Of a stretch of DNA of 33,782 nucleotides, positions 22,981 through 30,194 are shown one piece after another. A program made the position numbers and the translations under genes. Location: NCBI GenBank assembly GCA_025352695.1, contig JANXSK010000237.1:1-33782 (forward strand), written 5' to 3'. Numbering within the stretch: the stretch's first letter is position 1; every line of letters begins with the position of its first letter. Origin of the DNA: Ferruginibacter sp. Lineage in GTDB: Bacteria; Bacteroidota; Bacteroidia; Chitinophagales; Chitinophagaceae. Under the pieces are notes generated by a model that saw only the letters and a list, made by a program, of their open reading frames with translations, was not told the origin of the DNA and did no database searches.

Positions 22981-22988
22981 CAAAATTA
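22981..22988 (-). promoter_or_regulatory. Candidate -7 promoter box for ribD
   Basis: The minus strand reads TAATTTTG followed by C, an exact TAnnTTTG. It ends 4 nt before the in-frame CTG at 22976 and 25 nt before the ATG at 22955. If CTG is the start, the mRNA is leaderless; if ATG is, the leader is about 19 nt. Confidence 0.5.
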
Positions 22989-23005
22989 GGTATAGAAAAA
23001 TAAAG

Positions 23006-23013
23006 TATGTTTG
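23006..23013 (+). promoter_or_regulatory. Candidate -7 promoter box for prmC, leaderless arrangement
   Basis: TATGTTTG followed by C matches TAnnTTTG exactly. It overlaps the first in-frame ATG (23007) and ends 5 nt before the second (23019), so only the second can be in the mRNA, which would begin at or beside that codon. Confidence 0.55.
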
Positions 23014-23018
23014 CTAAA

Positions 23019-23873
23019 ATGACAATTAAGCAACAATACCGTTTTTTTCTGCAACAATTGCAAACCATTTATACCCTCAATGAGGCCACTGCTATTACCG
23101 ATTGGGTATTTGAAAGCCTTGCTGGTATTAAGCGATTTGATATAATAAAAAATCCGGCACAAGTTTTACCTGCATCAAATACGGAGCTATTAAATAGTAC
23201 ATTAATAGCTTTACTTCAACACAAGCCTGTACAATATATTTTAGGCGAAGCCTGGTTTTACAACTTAAAATTAAAAGTGAATGAAAATGTTTTAATACCA
23301 AGACCAGAAACAGAGGAGCTCGTAGAACTGGTGTTGAGCAAAGCAATGAACATTAAAAATACTACTCCGGTCCTGTTAGATATTGGCACCGGAAGTGGAT
23401 GCATTGCCATAGCACTAAAAAAAAATATGCCTGCTGCAATAGTTACAGCAATTGATGTTAGTAAAGAAGCTTTACAGATAGCCAAAGAAAATGCCGCCAA
23501 TCAAAATACCAATATTCAATTTTTAGAGACTAATTTTTTGGATGAAACACAATGGCCTGCTTTACCAATGTTTGATATAATTATTAGTAACCCCCCATAC
23601 ATACCCATTAATGAAAAAGAAAAACTGGCTATAAATGTGACTGCATTTGAACCCCACCAGGCACTGTTTGTACCAGACAATTCACCATTGCTATTTTATG
23701 AAAAAATAGCAGCTTTCGGTAAAACCCATCTTACTATAAATGGAAAAATTTATATGGAAACACACGAAGACTTTGCTACAAAAACTGCCGCTTTATTTTC
23801 ACAATTTTACAAAGAAGTAATCATTAAAACCGATATTTTCGGTAAAGAAAGAATGGTAGTTGCGGAAAATTAG
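23019..23873 (+). CDS. prmC: PrmC, release-factor glutamine N5-methyltransferase
   Basis: PrmC (HemK) methylates the Gln of the GGQ motif in peptide release factors 1 and 2 using S-adenosylmethionine. The 284-residue protein has an N-terminal helical domain (MTIKQQYRFFLQQL), the linker VQYILGEAWFY, VLIPRPETEELVE, the SAM-binding LLDIGTGSGCIAIAL around residues 119-133, and the catalytic NPPYIP at about 191-196. Length is normal. The ATG at 23007 lies inside the -7 box, so I use the ATG at 23019, which also matches the family's usual N-terminus. The gene is divergent from ribD; the two -7 boxes are only 17 bp apart on opposite strands. Its substrate genes are not in the window. Confidence 0.94.
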   Translation: MTIKQQYRFFLQQLQTIYTLNEATAITDWVFESLAGIKRFDIIKNPAQVLPASNTELLNSTLIALLQHKPVQYILGEAWFYNLKLKVNENVLIPRPETEELVELVLSKAMNIKNTTPVLLDIGTGSGCIAIALKKNMPAAIVTAIDVSKEALQIAKENAANQNTNIQFLETNFLDETQWPALPMFDIIISNPPYIPINEKEKLAINVTAFEPHQALFVPDNSPLLFYEKIAAFGKTHLTINGKIYMETHEDFATKTAALFSQFYKEVIIKTDIFGKERMVVAEN

Positions 23874-24020
23874 CCATTAAGTATTTACAGTTAACTCAAA
23901 ATACAATAATTAAACGCCTGAGCAGCAAAAAAATAATCGGGATATTAGCTGTTAAAACGTTGAATCATCTAAGATTTTTCAATTTAAATAATTCAAATTC
24001 CCTTTACGAATTAAGAGCTT

Positions 24021-24422
24021 TTACTGGTTGCTCACCGAAGCCGAAGTAGTAGCGCCTAATTTTTTAGCTACACTCATTATTTTTACAATGTCCTTCCATG
24101 CTACTAGTGAATCTGCATTGATTACCACTGCTGGCTTTATGCTATCGCCTACATGAATATGTGATCTTAATTGCGATTCCAACGAATCAAAAATTATTTT
24201 TTGTTGCCCCACGTGTACAACCCTGTTTTTATCAATACTTACAATTACACTTTGTTTGGCTTTTGTATCGCTTTTGGCTTTGGGATTACTCAACTTAATT
24301 ACGTTGGGGTTAGCCAATGTAGAAATAATCAGGAAGAAGAACATTAGAATAAACAAGATATCATTTAATGGTCCTGTATCAACTTCAGCACCTTCTGATT
24401 TAAATTTTTTTCTTAAGCTCAT
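24021..24422 (-). CDS. exbD: ExbD/TolR-family biopolymer transport protein
   Basis: A 133-residue inner-membrane protein: a short basic cytoplasmic start, one membrane helix DILFILMFFFLIIST with the proton-path Asp at residue 21, and a periplasmic domain with VSIDKNRVVHVGQQKI and AVVINADSLVAWKDIVKIM. ExbD works with ExbB to harness proton motive force for TonB-dependent outer-membrane transport (or TolR with TolQ). It follows exbB by 99 nt and has its own -7 box, so it may be expressed separately as well. No second exbD or tonB follows, although such genes often do in Bacteroidota; the next gene downstream is the convergent prmC. Confidence 0.9.
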   Translation of the reverse strand: MSLRKKFKSEGAEVDTGPLNDILFILMFFFLIISTLANPNVIKLSNPKAKSDTKAKQSVIVSIDKNRVVHVGQQKIIFDSLESQLRSHIHVGDSIKPAVVINADSLVAWKDIVKIMSVAKKLGATTSASVSNQ

Positions 24423-24461
24423 ATTTGTAATGTGAGTGGTAAATTGTCAATAGTGAAAGTT

Positions 24462-24469
24462 CAAAGCTA
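24462..24469 (-). promoter_or_regulatory. Candidate -7 promoter box for exbD
   Basis: The minus strand reads TAGCTTTG, an exact TAnnTTTG, in the 99-nt gap between exbB and exbD, 39 nt before the exbD ATG. Confidence 0.45.
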
Positions 24470-24521
24470 GATTATGGTTTGAAAATAATAAATTTATAAT
24501 TTCAGGATTATCCATTTACAA

Positions 24522-25202
24522 CTATCGTGTTGGTTCCTGCAAAATATCTACAAACTCGGCACTTGCCGCATCTATTTTATTTTCTATCCTGGCAATTTGT
24601 GCCTGTAAAAAACTGTGCCCCAAATAAGCCAAAATACCAATAATTAAACCCGTTGCTGAAGTAATCATTTTTATATAAATACCATCCGCAATTGTATTGG
24701 GCGTATATTCTGAGGTAGCTGCAATTCCTTTAAAAAGTGCCAGCATACCTATGATGGTTCCCAAAAAACCGAACAGTGGCGCTATACGTGCAATAATTGA
24801 AATGATTGATAAATTTTTCTCTAGTTTATACATTTCCAATACGCCTACATTGTCCATACTTTTTTCAATGGCGTCAATGGGTTTACCTATCCGCTGCATG
24901 CCCTTATCTATTACTCTTGCTACAGGGTTGTTGGTGTTTTTTGCAAGGTTTCGTGCAGCAGTTACATTGCCCGAAATAATATTATCCCGAATGATACTCA
25001 TGAAATTATCTTCAATTTTTGCAGCTTTACTGATAGTAATATAGCGTTCAATAAAAAAGAAAATAGCCACTACCAATAAGGATAATAAAGGAATCATCAA
25101 TAAACCTCCCTTTGCTAAAACGCCCCATACTGATTCTGACTTTTGAGATAACAATTCTGTAGCGGCTTTGGTGCTGTCTATCTGTAATAGAATATCAAAC
25201 AT
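24522..25202 (-). CDS. exbB: ExbB/TolQ/MotA-family proton channel protein
   Basis: A 226-residue inner-membrane protein with three membrane helices: about residues 30-52 (GGLLMIPLLSLLVVAIFFF), 135-158 and 175-200. Helices two and three carry the family segments IARIAPLFGFLGTIIGMLALF and ATGLIIGILAYLGHSFL, whose conserved Thr residues line the proton path. The cytoplasmic loop includes NPVARVIDKGMQRI. With ExbD it forms the energising complex for TonB. The start is the ATG at 25202, preceded by a -7 box. The C-terminus ends QEPTR without extension. The partner TonB is not in the window, so TolQ-like or other duties cannot be excluded. Confidence 0.92.
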   Translation of the reverse strand: MFDILLQIDSTKAATELLSQKSESVWGVLAKGGLLMIPLLSLLVVAIFFFIERYITISKAAKIEDNFMSIIRDNIISGNVTAARNLAKNTNNPVARVIDKGMQRIGKPIDAIEKSMDNVGVLEMYKLEKNLSIISIIARIAPLFGFLGTIIGMLALFKGIAATSEYTPNTIADGIYIKMITSATGLIIGILAYLGHSFLQAQIARIENKIDAASAEFVDILQEPTR

Positions 25203-25219
25203 GTTTAACTGATTTAAGG

Positions 25220-25227
25220 CAAATGTA
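25220..25227 (-). promoter_or_regulatory. Candidate -7 promoter box for exbB
   Basis: The minus strand reads TACATTTG, an exact TAnnTTTG, 17 nt before the exbB ATG, giving a leader of about 11 nt. It lies after the terminator of the SPFH gene. Confidence 0.5.
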
Positions 25228-25338
25228 ATTGTTTCTATTTTTTATTTTACGATAATTATGCCAATACATTGCAATATGTACTTGTAAACGCAAACAAACT
25301 ACAATTGCTTTACAAAAAAATGTTAAAGTAAAATTTAC

Positions 25339-25368
25339 AATAAGAGCCGGATAAATCCGGCTCTTATT
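25339..25368 (-). terminator. Intrinsic terminator after the SPFH gene
   Basis: A perfect 13-bp stem (25339-25351 and 25356-25368, core GAGCCGGA/TCCGGCTC) closes on a TAAA tetraloop. It starts 26 nt past the SPFH gene stop and separates it from exbB. On the minus strand the stem ends in CTTATT, followed by an AT-rich run. Confidence 0.88.
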
Positions 25369-25394
25369 AAATTAAAGTAACTATTTTATCAATA

Positions 25395-26321
25395 TCATTT
25401 CTTTCCATCCATTTGCTGCATAGCCATTATCTGACGCATTGTTTTTTCCATACCATCACTGCTACCATCAAGGAAAATAACATTGCCCTTTCCATACTCT
25501 GCAAAATTCTTGATGGCTTCTACCCACATACTAAATAAAATTACGTTAGTATCAAGGTTGGCTTGTTTCATTTCTGATGCAGCCTGGCTCATACCTCTTG
25601 CTACTTCTTCTCTAAAAAGTGCTACACCCTGCCCACGTAGTTGAGCCGCCTGCCTTTCCGCTTCTGCAGCAATTTTAATGGCATTACCTTCTGCTTCCGC
25701 TGCCTTTGTTTTAGTAATCAGTAAAGCCTGGCCTTCGTTTTCGGCTGCTGCTTTTAAGTTATTACTTGCTACTACTTTGCTCATACTGGCAATAATAGCT
25801 TCGTCAAAAGTAATATCGTTAATCTGCAAATCCTGTAAATGATAGCCCCAACTTTCTAATTGCACATCTACCTGCTCCTTAACATTTTCCACAATATCCC
25901 TGCGTACATTTAAAACTTCTGCCTGTTTTTTGGTAGATACAAATGCACGTATACTGCCTTCTACTGTCCGTATCAACGCCTGCATCAAATCTTTTTCGCT
26001 GATGAATTTAAATGCCACATTCTTAATAGTGGCTTCATCAATATTTAATACTGAATACAACAACATTGATTTAAAATACACATTTGCCTGATCAACCGTT
26101 ACGGCCTGAAATTCCAACTCAACAGATCGATTTTGAATGCTTACTCTTTTATAGAGCTGATCTAAAAAAGGTACTTTAAAATTTAAGCCGGGTAGCTTAA
26201 TACTATGGTATTTACCCAATCGGGTAACCACACCAATCGTTCCCTGGTTGATGGTAAATAATCCTCCTGCTAACAGCAGAAAAATTGGTATTATCCACCA
26301 AAATTCTTTTAAGATGTCCAT
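25395..26321 (-). CDS. SPFH/band-7 (stomatin-like, QmcA type) membrane protein
   Basis: A 308-residue protein with one N-terminal membrane helix (WWIIPIFLLLAGGLF) and a band-7 domain from about residue 25 (INQGTIGVVTRLGKYHSIKLPGLNFKVPFLD). RRDIVENVKEQVDVQLESWGYHLQDLQINDI precedes a long Ala/Glu-rich coiled coil (about 195-250: KAAEAEGNAIKIAAEAERQA). Such proteins form large membrane rings and often act with NfeD proteases or in lipid microdomains; no nfeD neighbour is present. The start ATG at 26321 begins the membrane helix. A strong terminator follows. Confidence 0.9.
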   Translation of the reverse strand: MDILKEFWWIIPIFLLLAGGLFTINQGTIGVVTRLGKYHSIKLPGLNFKVPFLDQLYKRVSIQNRSVELEFQAVTVDQANVYFKSMLLYSVLNIDEATIKNVAFKFISEKDLMQALIRTVEGSIRAFVSTKKQAEVLNVRRDIVENVKEQVDVQLESWGYHLQDLQINDITFDEAIIASMSKVVASNNLKAAAENEGQALLITKTKAAEAEGNAIKIAAEAERQAAQLRGQGVALFREEVARGMSQAASEMKQANLDTNVILFSMWVEAIKNFAEYGKGNVIFLDGSSDGMEKTMRQIMAMQQMDGKK

Positions 26322-26411
26322 ATTATAAAATTTAAAATGAAGATAGTATATTTTAAATGCCCTTTAAAATATGTTTAGTTAAAGTAACCACATCTTATAA
26401 AAGCTATTTAT

Positions 26412-26543
26412 TTAGCTGTGCGGACCAATAACAGGAAGGCATACATTTAGTTTACTTGTTATTAAAATAAATGCGGAAGCAAAACAAACAGGCGTACCAA
26501 ATAGGTATAACGCACAAAAGGGTGATACAACAATGCTGACCAT
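26412..26543 (-). CDS. Possible small hydrophobic peptide gene (43 aa), doubtful
   Basis: In the 285-bp gap between pepT and the SPFH gene, a minus-strand frame runs from an ATG at 26543 to a TAA at 26412-26414. The product is strongly hydrophobic (MVSIVVSPFCALYLFG, then CFASAFILITS) and would span the membrane once. The same frame is open back to the pepT stop codon. There is no recognised family, no -7 box at the expected place, and the size is within chance expectation, so this is only a candidate. The rest of the gap shows nothing else. Confidence 0.15.
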   Translation of the reverse strand: MVSIVVSPFCALYLFGTPVCFASAFILITSKLNVCLPVIGPHS

Positions 26544-26606
26544 GGCTGCTGTATTTGCCAGGACAATATTTTTACTATGAAACAGCTTGTCTTTTAAAAT
26601 GTTTAA

Positions 26607-27857
26607 TTAACTTTTTTCTTCCCAAATCATACTTAGGTGTACGATGGTTTCAGCAGCTTTTGCCATGTCTTTTGTACCAACCCATTCTAATTTACTGTGA
26701 ATGTTTTGCATACCTGTAAATATATTTGGACAGGGCATACCAATATAACTAAAGCGACTACCATCGGTACCGCCACGTATACTTTCTTTTTTTACATTTA
26801 AACCTGCTCGGTTAATAGCTTCTTCGGCATACGCCACTACATGCGGATGTTTATCCAATACCGCTTTCATATTTCTGTATTGCGCTGCAACACTGTATTC
26901 CATCGTTGCGCCGCTATATGCAGCCACTACTTCTGTAGCAATTTTTTTCAATCTATTATGATGTTGTTGTAAACCTGCTTCTGCAAAATCTCTTACAATA
27001 AATTGAATGGTTGCTTTTTCTGAAATACCATTTACGGCAACCGGATGCACAAATCCTTCCCGGCCCGAAGTGGTCTCCGGACTCCACTCATTTTTTGGTA
27101 ACGCCTCCAAAACAGTACCTGCAATTTTTAATGCATTCACTAGTTTATCTTTTGCATAACCTGGGTGTACTATAACACCATTAATGGTAATTGCAGCGGC
27201 ATCTGCACTAAAGGTTTCATCTTCAAGGCTGCCAGCTTCTCCCCCATCTAACGTGTAGCCAAATTGTGCTCCCAACTTTCCCATATCCACTTTGGCTGTG
27301 CCCTGACCAACTTCTTCATCAGGCGTAAATAAAATTTTTATGTCGCCATGTTTAACGGAAGGGTTTTGTATAAAATACAATGCGGCTTCCATAATTGCTG
27401 CCACACCACTTTTATCATCTGCACCCAACAGCGTTAAACCACTTGCGGTAATTATTCCCTGATTAATATGTTCTTTCAGATAAGGAGATATTCTGGTGGT
27501 TAACACTTGCGTTACATCATCAGGCAAAATAATATCTTCTCCATTGTAATACCGGTGATGAATGGGTTTAACATTGGTGCCGCTGCAATCAGGTGCGGTA
27601 TCTACATGCGCACAAAAACAAATGGCTGGAATATTTTTTTTATCACTGTTAGCAACAATCGTTGCATATACATAACCATATTCATCTGTTGTTGCAGCCG
27701 TTATTCCCATGCCCAATAATTCACGATGCAATAACTTGCTAAGATTTTTTTGCTTTTCTGAGGTTGGATGCGCTATGCTAACAGGATCGCTTTGTGTATC
27801 AATTTGCACATAACGCATAAACCTTTCGGCCATGTTATCGGCGCTGATATATATCAT
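26607..27857 (-). CDS. pepT: Peptidase T (tripeptide aminopeptidase)
   Basis: A cytoplasmic two-zinc M20 peptidase that removes N-terminal residues from tripeptides. The 416-residue protein has all metal ligands in place: CAHVDTAPD (H84, D86), GADDKSG (D147, bridging), PDEEVG (catalytic E181, E182), TLDGGEAG (D204) and QNIHSKLEW near the C-terminus. The lid domain begins at AAAITINGVIVHPGYAKDK, a PepT signature, and GGTDGSRFSY follows. The start ATG at 27857 agrees with the family length; ATG at 27833 (AERFMRY) is an alternative. A candidate -7 box lies 53 nt upstream. Confidence 0.95.
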   Translation of the reverse strand: MIYISADNMAERFMRYVQIDTQSDPVSIAHPTSEKQKNLSKLLHRELLGMGITAATTDEYGYVYATIVANSDKKNIPAICFCAHVDTAPDCSGTNVKPIHHRYYNGEDIILPDDVTQVLTTRISPYLKEHINQGIITASGLTLLGADDKSGVAAIMEAALYFIQNPSVKHGDIKILFTPDEEVGQGTAKVDMGKLGAQFGYTLDGGEAGSLEDETFSADAAAITINGVIVHPGYAKDKLVNALKIAGTVLEALPKNEWSPETTSGREGFVHPVAVNGISEKATIQFIVRDFAEAGLQQHHNRLKKIATEVVAAYSGATMEYSVAAQYRNMKAVLDKHPHVVAYAEEAINRAGLNVKKESIRGGTDGSRFSYIGMPCPNIFTGMQNIHSKLEWVGTKDMAKAAETIVHLSMIWEEKS

Positions 27858-27910
27858 GTTAATGGATAATTTTTTAATTTCAGAAAAAAGCGAAGCAGTG
27901 TTACAGAAAT

Positions 27911-27918
27911 CAAAAGTA
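27911..27918 (-). promoter_or_regulatory. Candidate -7 promoter box for pepT
   Basis: The minus strand reads TACTTTTG, an exact TAnnTTTG, in the 170-nt gap between slyD and pepT, 53 nt before the pepT ATG. Confidence 0.4.
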
Positions 27919-28027
27919 GTTTACAAATTGCAAACTGCTTTTGATGATTTTATTTTAAATACCAGGTTGGGTATTTATAGCAAAAAATATAAATTGGTAC
28001 TCCACAATCAATCAATAAAATTATTTT

Positions 28028-28456
28028 TTAAACGATCTCTACCAATTCAATATCAAACACCAACTCTTGTCCTGCTAAAAAATGATTGGCATCTAAAATA
28101 ATAACTTCTTCTCTAACTTCAACCACAATCACTGGTACAGGATGACCTTCCTGGTTGCTAAGTGTTAAAGGCATACCCGGTTCCAATTTCATATCTGCCG
28201 GAATATTTTCTTTTGGAAACTCAATAATTGCTTCTTCACTTTTTTCGCCATATCCATCTTCGGGAGCAATGTTGATGGTTTTTTTCTCACCGATAGTCAT
28301 TCCTGGCATTGCAGCATCAAAACCTTTTATCATTTGGCCTGCACCAACTGTAAACTCCAACGGCTCTTTGCCTGCAGAAGAATCAAATTGTTCTCCGTTA
28401 ACTAATTTACCTGTGTAATGTACTTTTACAACATCACCTTCTTTTACTTGTGCCAT
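28028..28456 (-). CDS. slyD: SlyD-type FKBP peptidyl-prolyl cis-trans isomerase
   Basis: A 142-residue cytoplasmic protein of the SlyD group. The FKBP half reads VKVHYTGKLVNGEQFDSS, EFTVGAGQMIKGFD, then MTIGEKKTINIAPEDGYGE. The insert-in-flap chaperone domain follows (IEFPKENIPADMKLEPGMPL, then VEVREEVIILDANHFLAGQELVFDIEL). It lacks the His/Cys-rich metal-binding tail of E. coli SlyD, so a nickel role is not supported; folding catalysis and chaperoning are. The start ATG at 28456. Its upstream region, shared with namZ, contains a 32-bp palindrome. Confidence 0.92.
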   Translation of the reverse strand: MAQVKEGDVVKVHYTGKLVNGEQFDSSAGKEPLEFTVGAGQMIKGFDAAMPGMTIGEKKTINIAPEDGYGEKSEEAIIEFPKENIPADMKLEPGMPLTLSNQEGHPVPVIVVEVREEVIILDANHFLAGQELVFDIELVEIV

Positions 28457-28540
28457 GCTTTAATTTTTTTTATTATAATTAATTTTTTGGGCCAAACATC
28501 ATACCATTATTTAGTTGTATCGGCGTCGCACTCTTGTACA

Positions 28541-28572
28541 TTTTCATTTTTATTGAACAATAAAAATGAAAA
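28541..28572. repeat. 32-bp near-perfect palindrome between slyD and namZ
   Basis: TTTTCATTTTTATTG (28541-28555) and its exact complement (28558-28572) flank a 2-nt centre, giving 15 uninterrupted pairs. It sits upstream of two diverging genes, so it is not an ordinary terminator for either. The nearest -7 box on the minus strand ends 2 bp from its edge, so transcription towards slyD would start inside it. It may be an operator, a cruciform-forming site or the end of an unseen small transcript. Confidence 0.7.
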
Positions 28573-28574
28573 CA

Positions 28575-28582
28575 CAAAAATA
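28575..28582 (-). promoter_or_regulatory. Candidate -7 promoter box for slyD
   Basis: The minus strand reads TATTTTTG, an exact TAnnTTTG, directly beside the 32-bp palindrome. Initiation here would give slyD a leader of about 110 nt. Confidence 0.4.
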
Positions 28583-28658
28583 GGATATTCCATTTTTTGG
28601 CAATTTATTAATTAAAATCTACACCTCCCAATTAAAAAACTTTAATGACCTTTGAAAT

Positions 28659-29915
28659 ATGAATTACCTAAAGTGCATCACTTTTACAATAGCATTTCCA
28701 TTTTACTTATGTTGTAACGCTCAAATAACAGGCAAATCTGTAAAAAGTTTAGCCATTACCCCCGGCGCAGAACGCATGGATCTGTACCTGCCTTTTTTAA
28801 AAGGCAAATCAGTAGCAATTTTCGCCAACCAAACAAGCATGGTTAATAAAACACATTTGGTAGATACACTTGTAAAGAGAGGTATTAAAGTGATAAAAAT
28901 ATTTGGCCCTGAACATGGCTTCCGTGGTACTGCCAGTGCCGGCGAAGAACTCAATAATGCGGTAGATACAAAAACCGGTATTACCGTAATCAGCTTGTAC
29001 GGCGACCATAAGAAACCCACCAAAGAAGATTTAAAAGGAGTGGATGTATTGCTATTCGATATCCAGGATATTGGTGTTCGGTTTTACACTTACATTTCCT
29101 CCCTGCAATATTACCTGGAAGCCGCCCTTGAAAACCATGTGCCGCTACTGATTTTAGACAGGCCAAACCCCAATGGTTTTTATGTTGACGGACCGGTGCT
29201 GGAACCCAAGTTTAAAAGCTTTATCGGCATGCAGTCTATACCGGTGGTATATGGCCTTACCATCGGCGAATATGCATTGCTGCTTGCAGGCGAAAAATGG
29301 TTATCCCCGGAGGCCAATAAAATAAATGCTTTCAACATTACTACCCACCCAACAGTGGATACACCCTTTCATGTACAGGTTATAAAATGCGGTAATTACG
29401 ACCACAACAGCAAATACATTTTACCAGTTGCTCCCTCGCCAAACATCCGGGACATACAGGCAATCTACCTCTACCCTTCTACCTGTTTTATTGAAGGTAC
29501 AGTGCTGAGCGAAGGACGTGGAACCGATAAGCCCTTCCAGGTTTTTGGCCATCCCTCTTACCCCAACAGCATGTATACATTTACGCCCAAACCCAATGAG
29601 GGTGCCAAAAGCAGCAAGTGCTATTACCAGGAATGTTATGGCTGGGATTTGAGCAGCACACCCGAAAAAACATTAAAAGACCTGAACAAAAAAATTCAGT
29701 TAAAATATTTGCTGGATGCTTACAAATTATTTCCGGGCAAGGATAGTTTCTTTTTAAAAAATAATTTCATCAACAGACTGGCAGGTAATGATGTGCTAAT
29801 GCAACAGGTTAAGCAAGGCAAAACAGAAACAGAAATAAGACAAAGCTGGGAACCTGCATTGGGCAATTATAAAAAGATCAGGAAGAAGTATTTATTGTAT
29901 AAAGATTTTGAATAA
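28659..29915 (+). CDS. namZ: NamZ-type exo-beta-N-acetylmuramidase (DUF1343)
   Basis: A 418-residue exported protein with a signal peptide ending near CCNAQ and the DUF1343 domain: VAIFANQTSMVN, FGPEHGFRG at residues 82-90, FDIQDIGVRFYTYISSL at about 133-149, DRPNPNG, and later PSPNIRD, YPSTCFIEGT and LSEGRGTDKPF. The founding characterised member, Tannerella NamZ, releases terminal N-acetylmuramic acid from peptidoglycan fragments, so a periplasmic wall-recycling role is likely. Its usual partners (NagZ, AmiD, MurNAc transporter) are not adjacent. The start ATG at 28659 is preceded by GACCTTTG, one mismatch to the -7 consensus, 4 nt from the ATG. Confidence 0.88.
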   Translation: MNYLKCITFTIAFPFYLCCNAQITGKSVKSLAITPGAERMDLYLPFLKGKSVAIFANQTSMVNKTHLVDTLVKRGIKVIKIFGPEHGFRGTASAGEELNNAVDTKTGITVISLYGDHKKPTKEDLKGVDVLLFDIQDIGVRFYTYISSLQYYLEAALENHVPLLILDRPNPNGFYVDGPVLEPKFKSFIGMQSIPVVYGLTIGEYALLLAGEKWLSPEANKINAFNITTHPTVDTPFHVQVIKCGNYDHNSKYILPVAPSPNIRDIQAIYLYPSTCFIEGTVLSEGRGTDKPFQVFGHPSYPNSMYTFTPKPNEGAKSSKCYYQECYGWDLSSTPEKTLKDLNKKIQLKYLLDAYKLFPGKDSFFLKNNFINRLAGNDVLMQQVKQGKTETEIRQSWEPALGNYKKIRKKYLLYKDFE

Positions 29916-30194
29916 CAGAAAGAAGTAGTGGGCAAAAGTTATATAAAATGGAGAAACTGGTTACGCCTGTTTTCTCAAATTAATTGCTGCCTTTTACCAG
30001 TAGGTTTCAGCCTGGTGAGCAGCCATAATATGAATGAATTCGATGCGGAATGAAGCCAACTCAGATCTTACAATTTATTCCCTTGTTGAAATCTTTCAAT
30101 GCTCTTTTTGCTTTGTGTTGATAAAAAAAATTGCCATGAAAATAACATTCGTTTTTTATACTTTGATTTATTGAACAATATTTAAAGTAACACT

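Noticed and set aside
27866..28101. Plus-strand open frame in the pepT-slyD gap (begins MDNFLISEKSEAVL)
   Set aside because: It overlaps the 3' end of slyD by 74 nt on the opposite strand, has no promoter box or recognised family, and its tail is simply antisense to slyD.
29916..30194. Gap between namZ and the unrecognised secreted gene searched for RNA genes or remnants
   Set aside because: Only a weak 6-bp inverted repeat and a 7-bp hairpin at the next stop codon were seen; no tRNA-like fold, repeat array or coding remnant.
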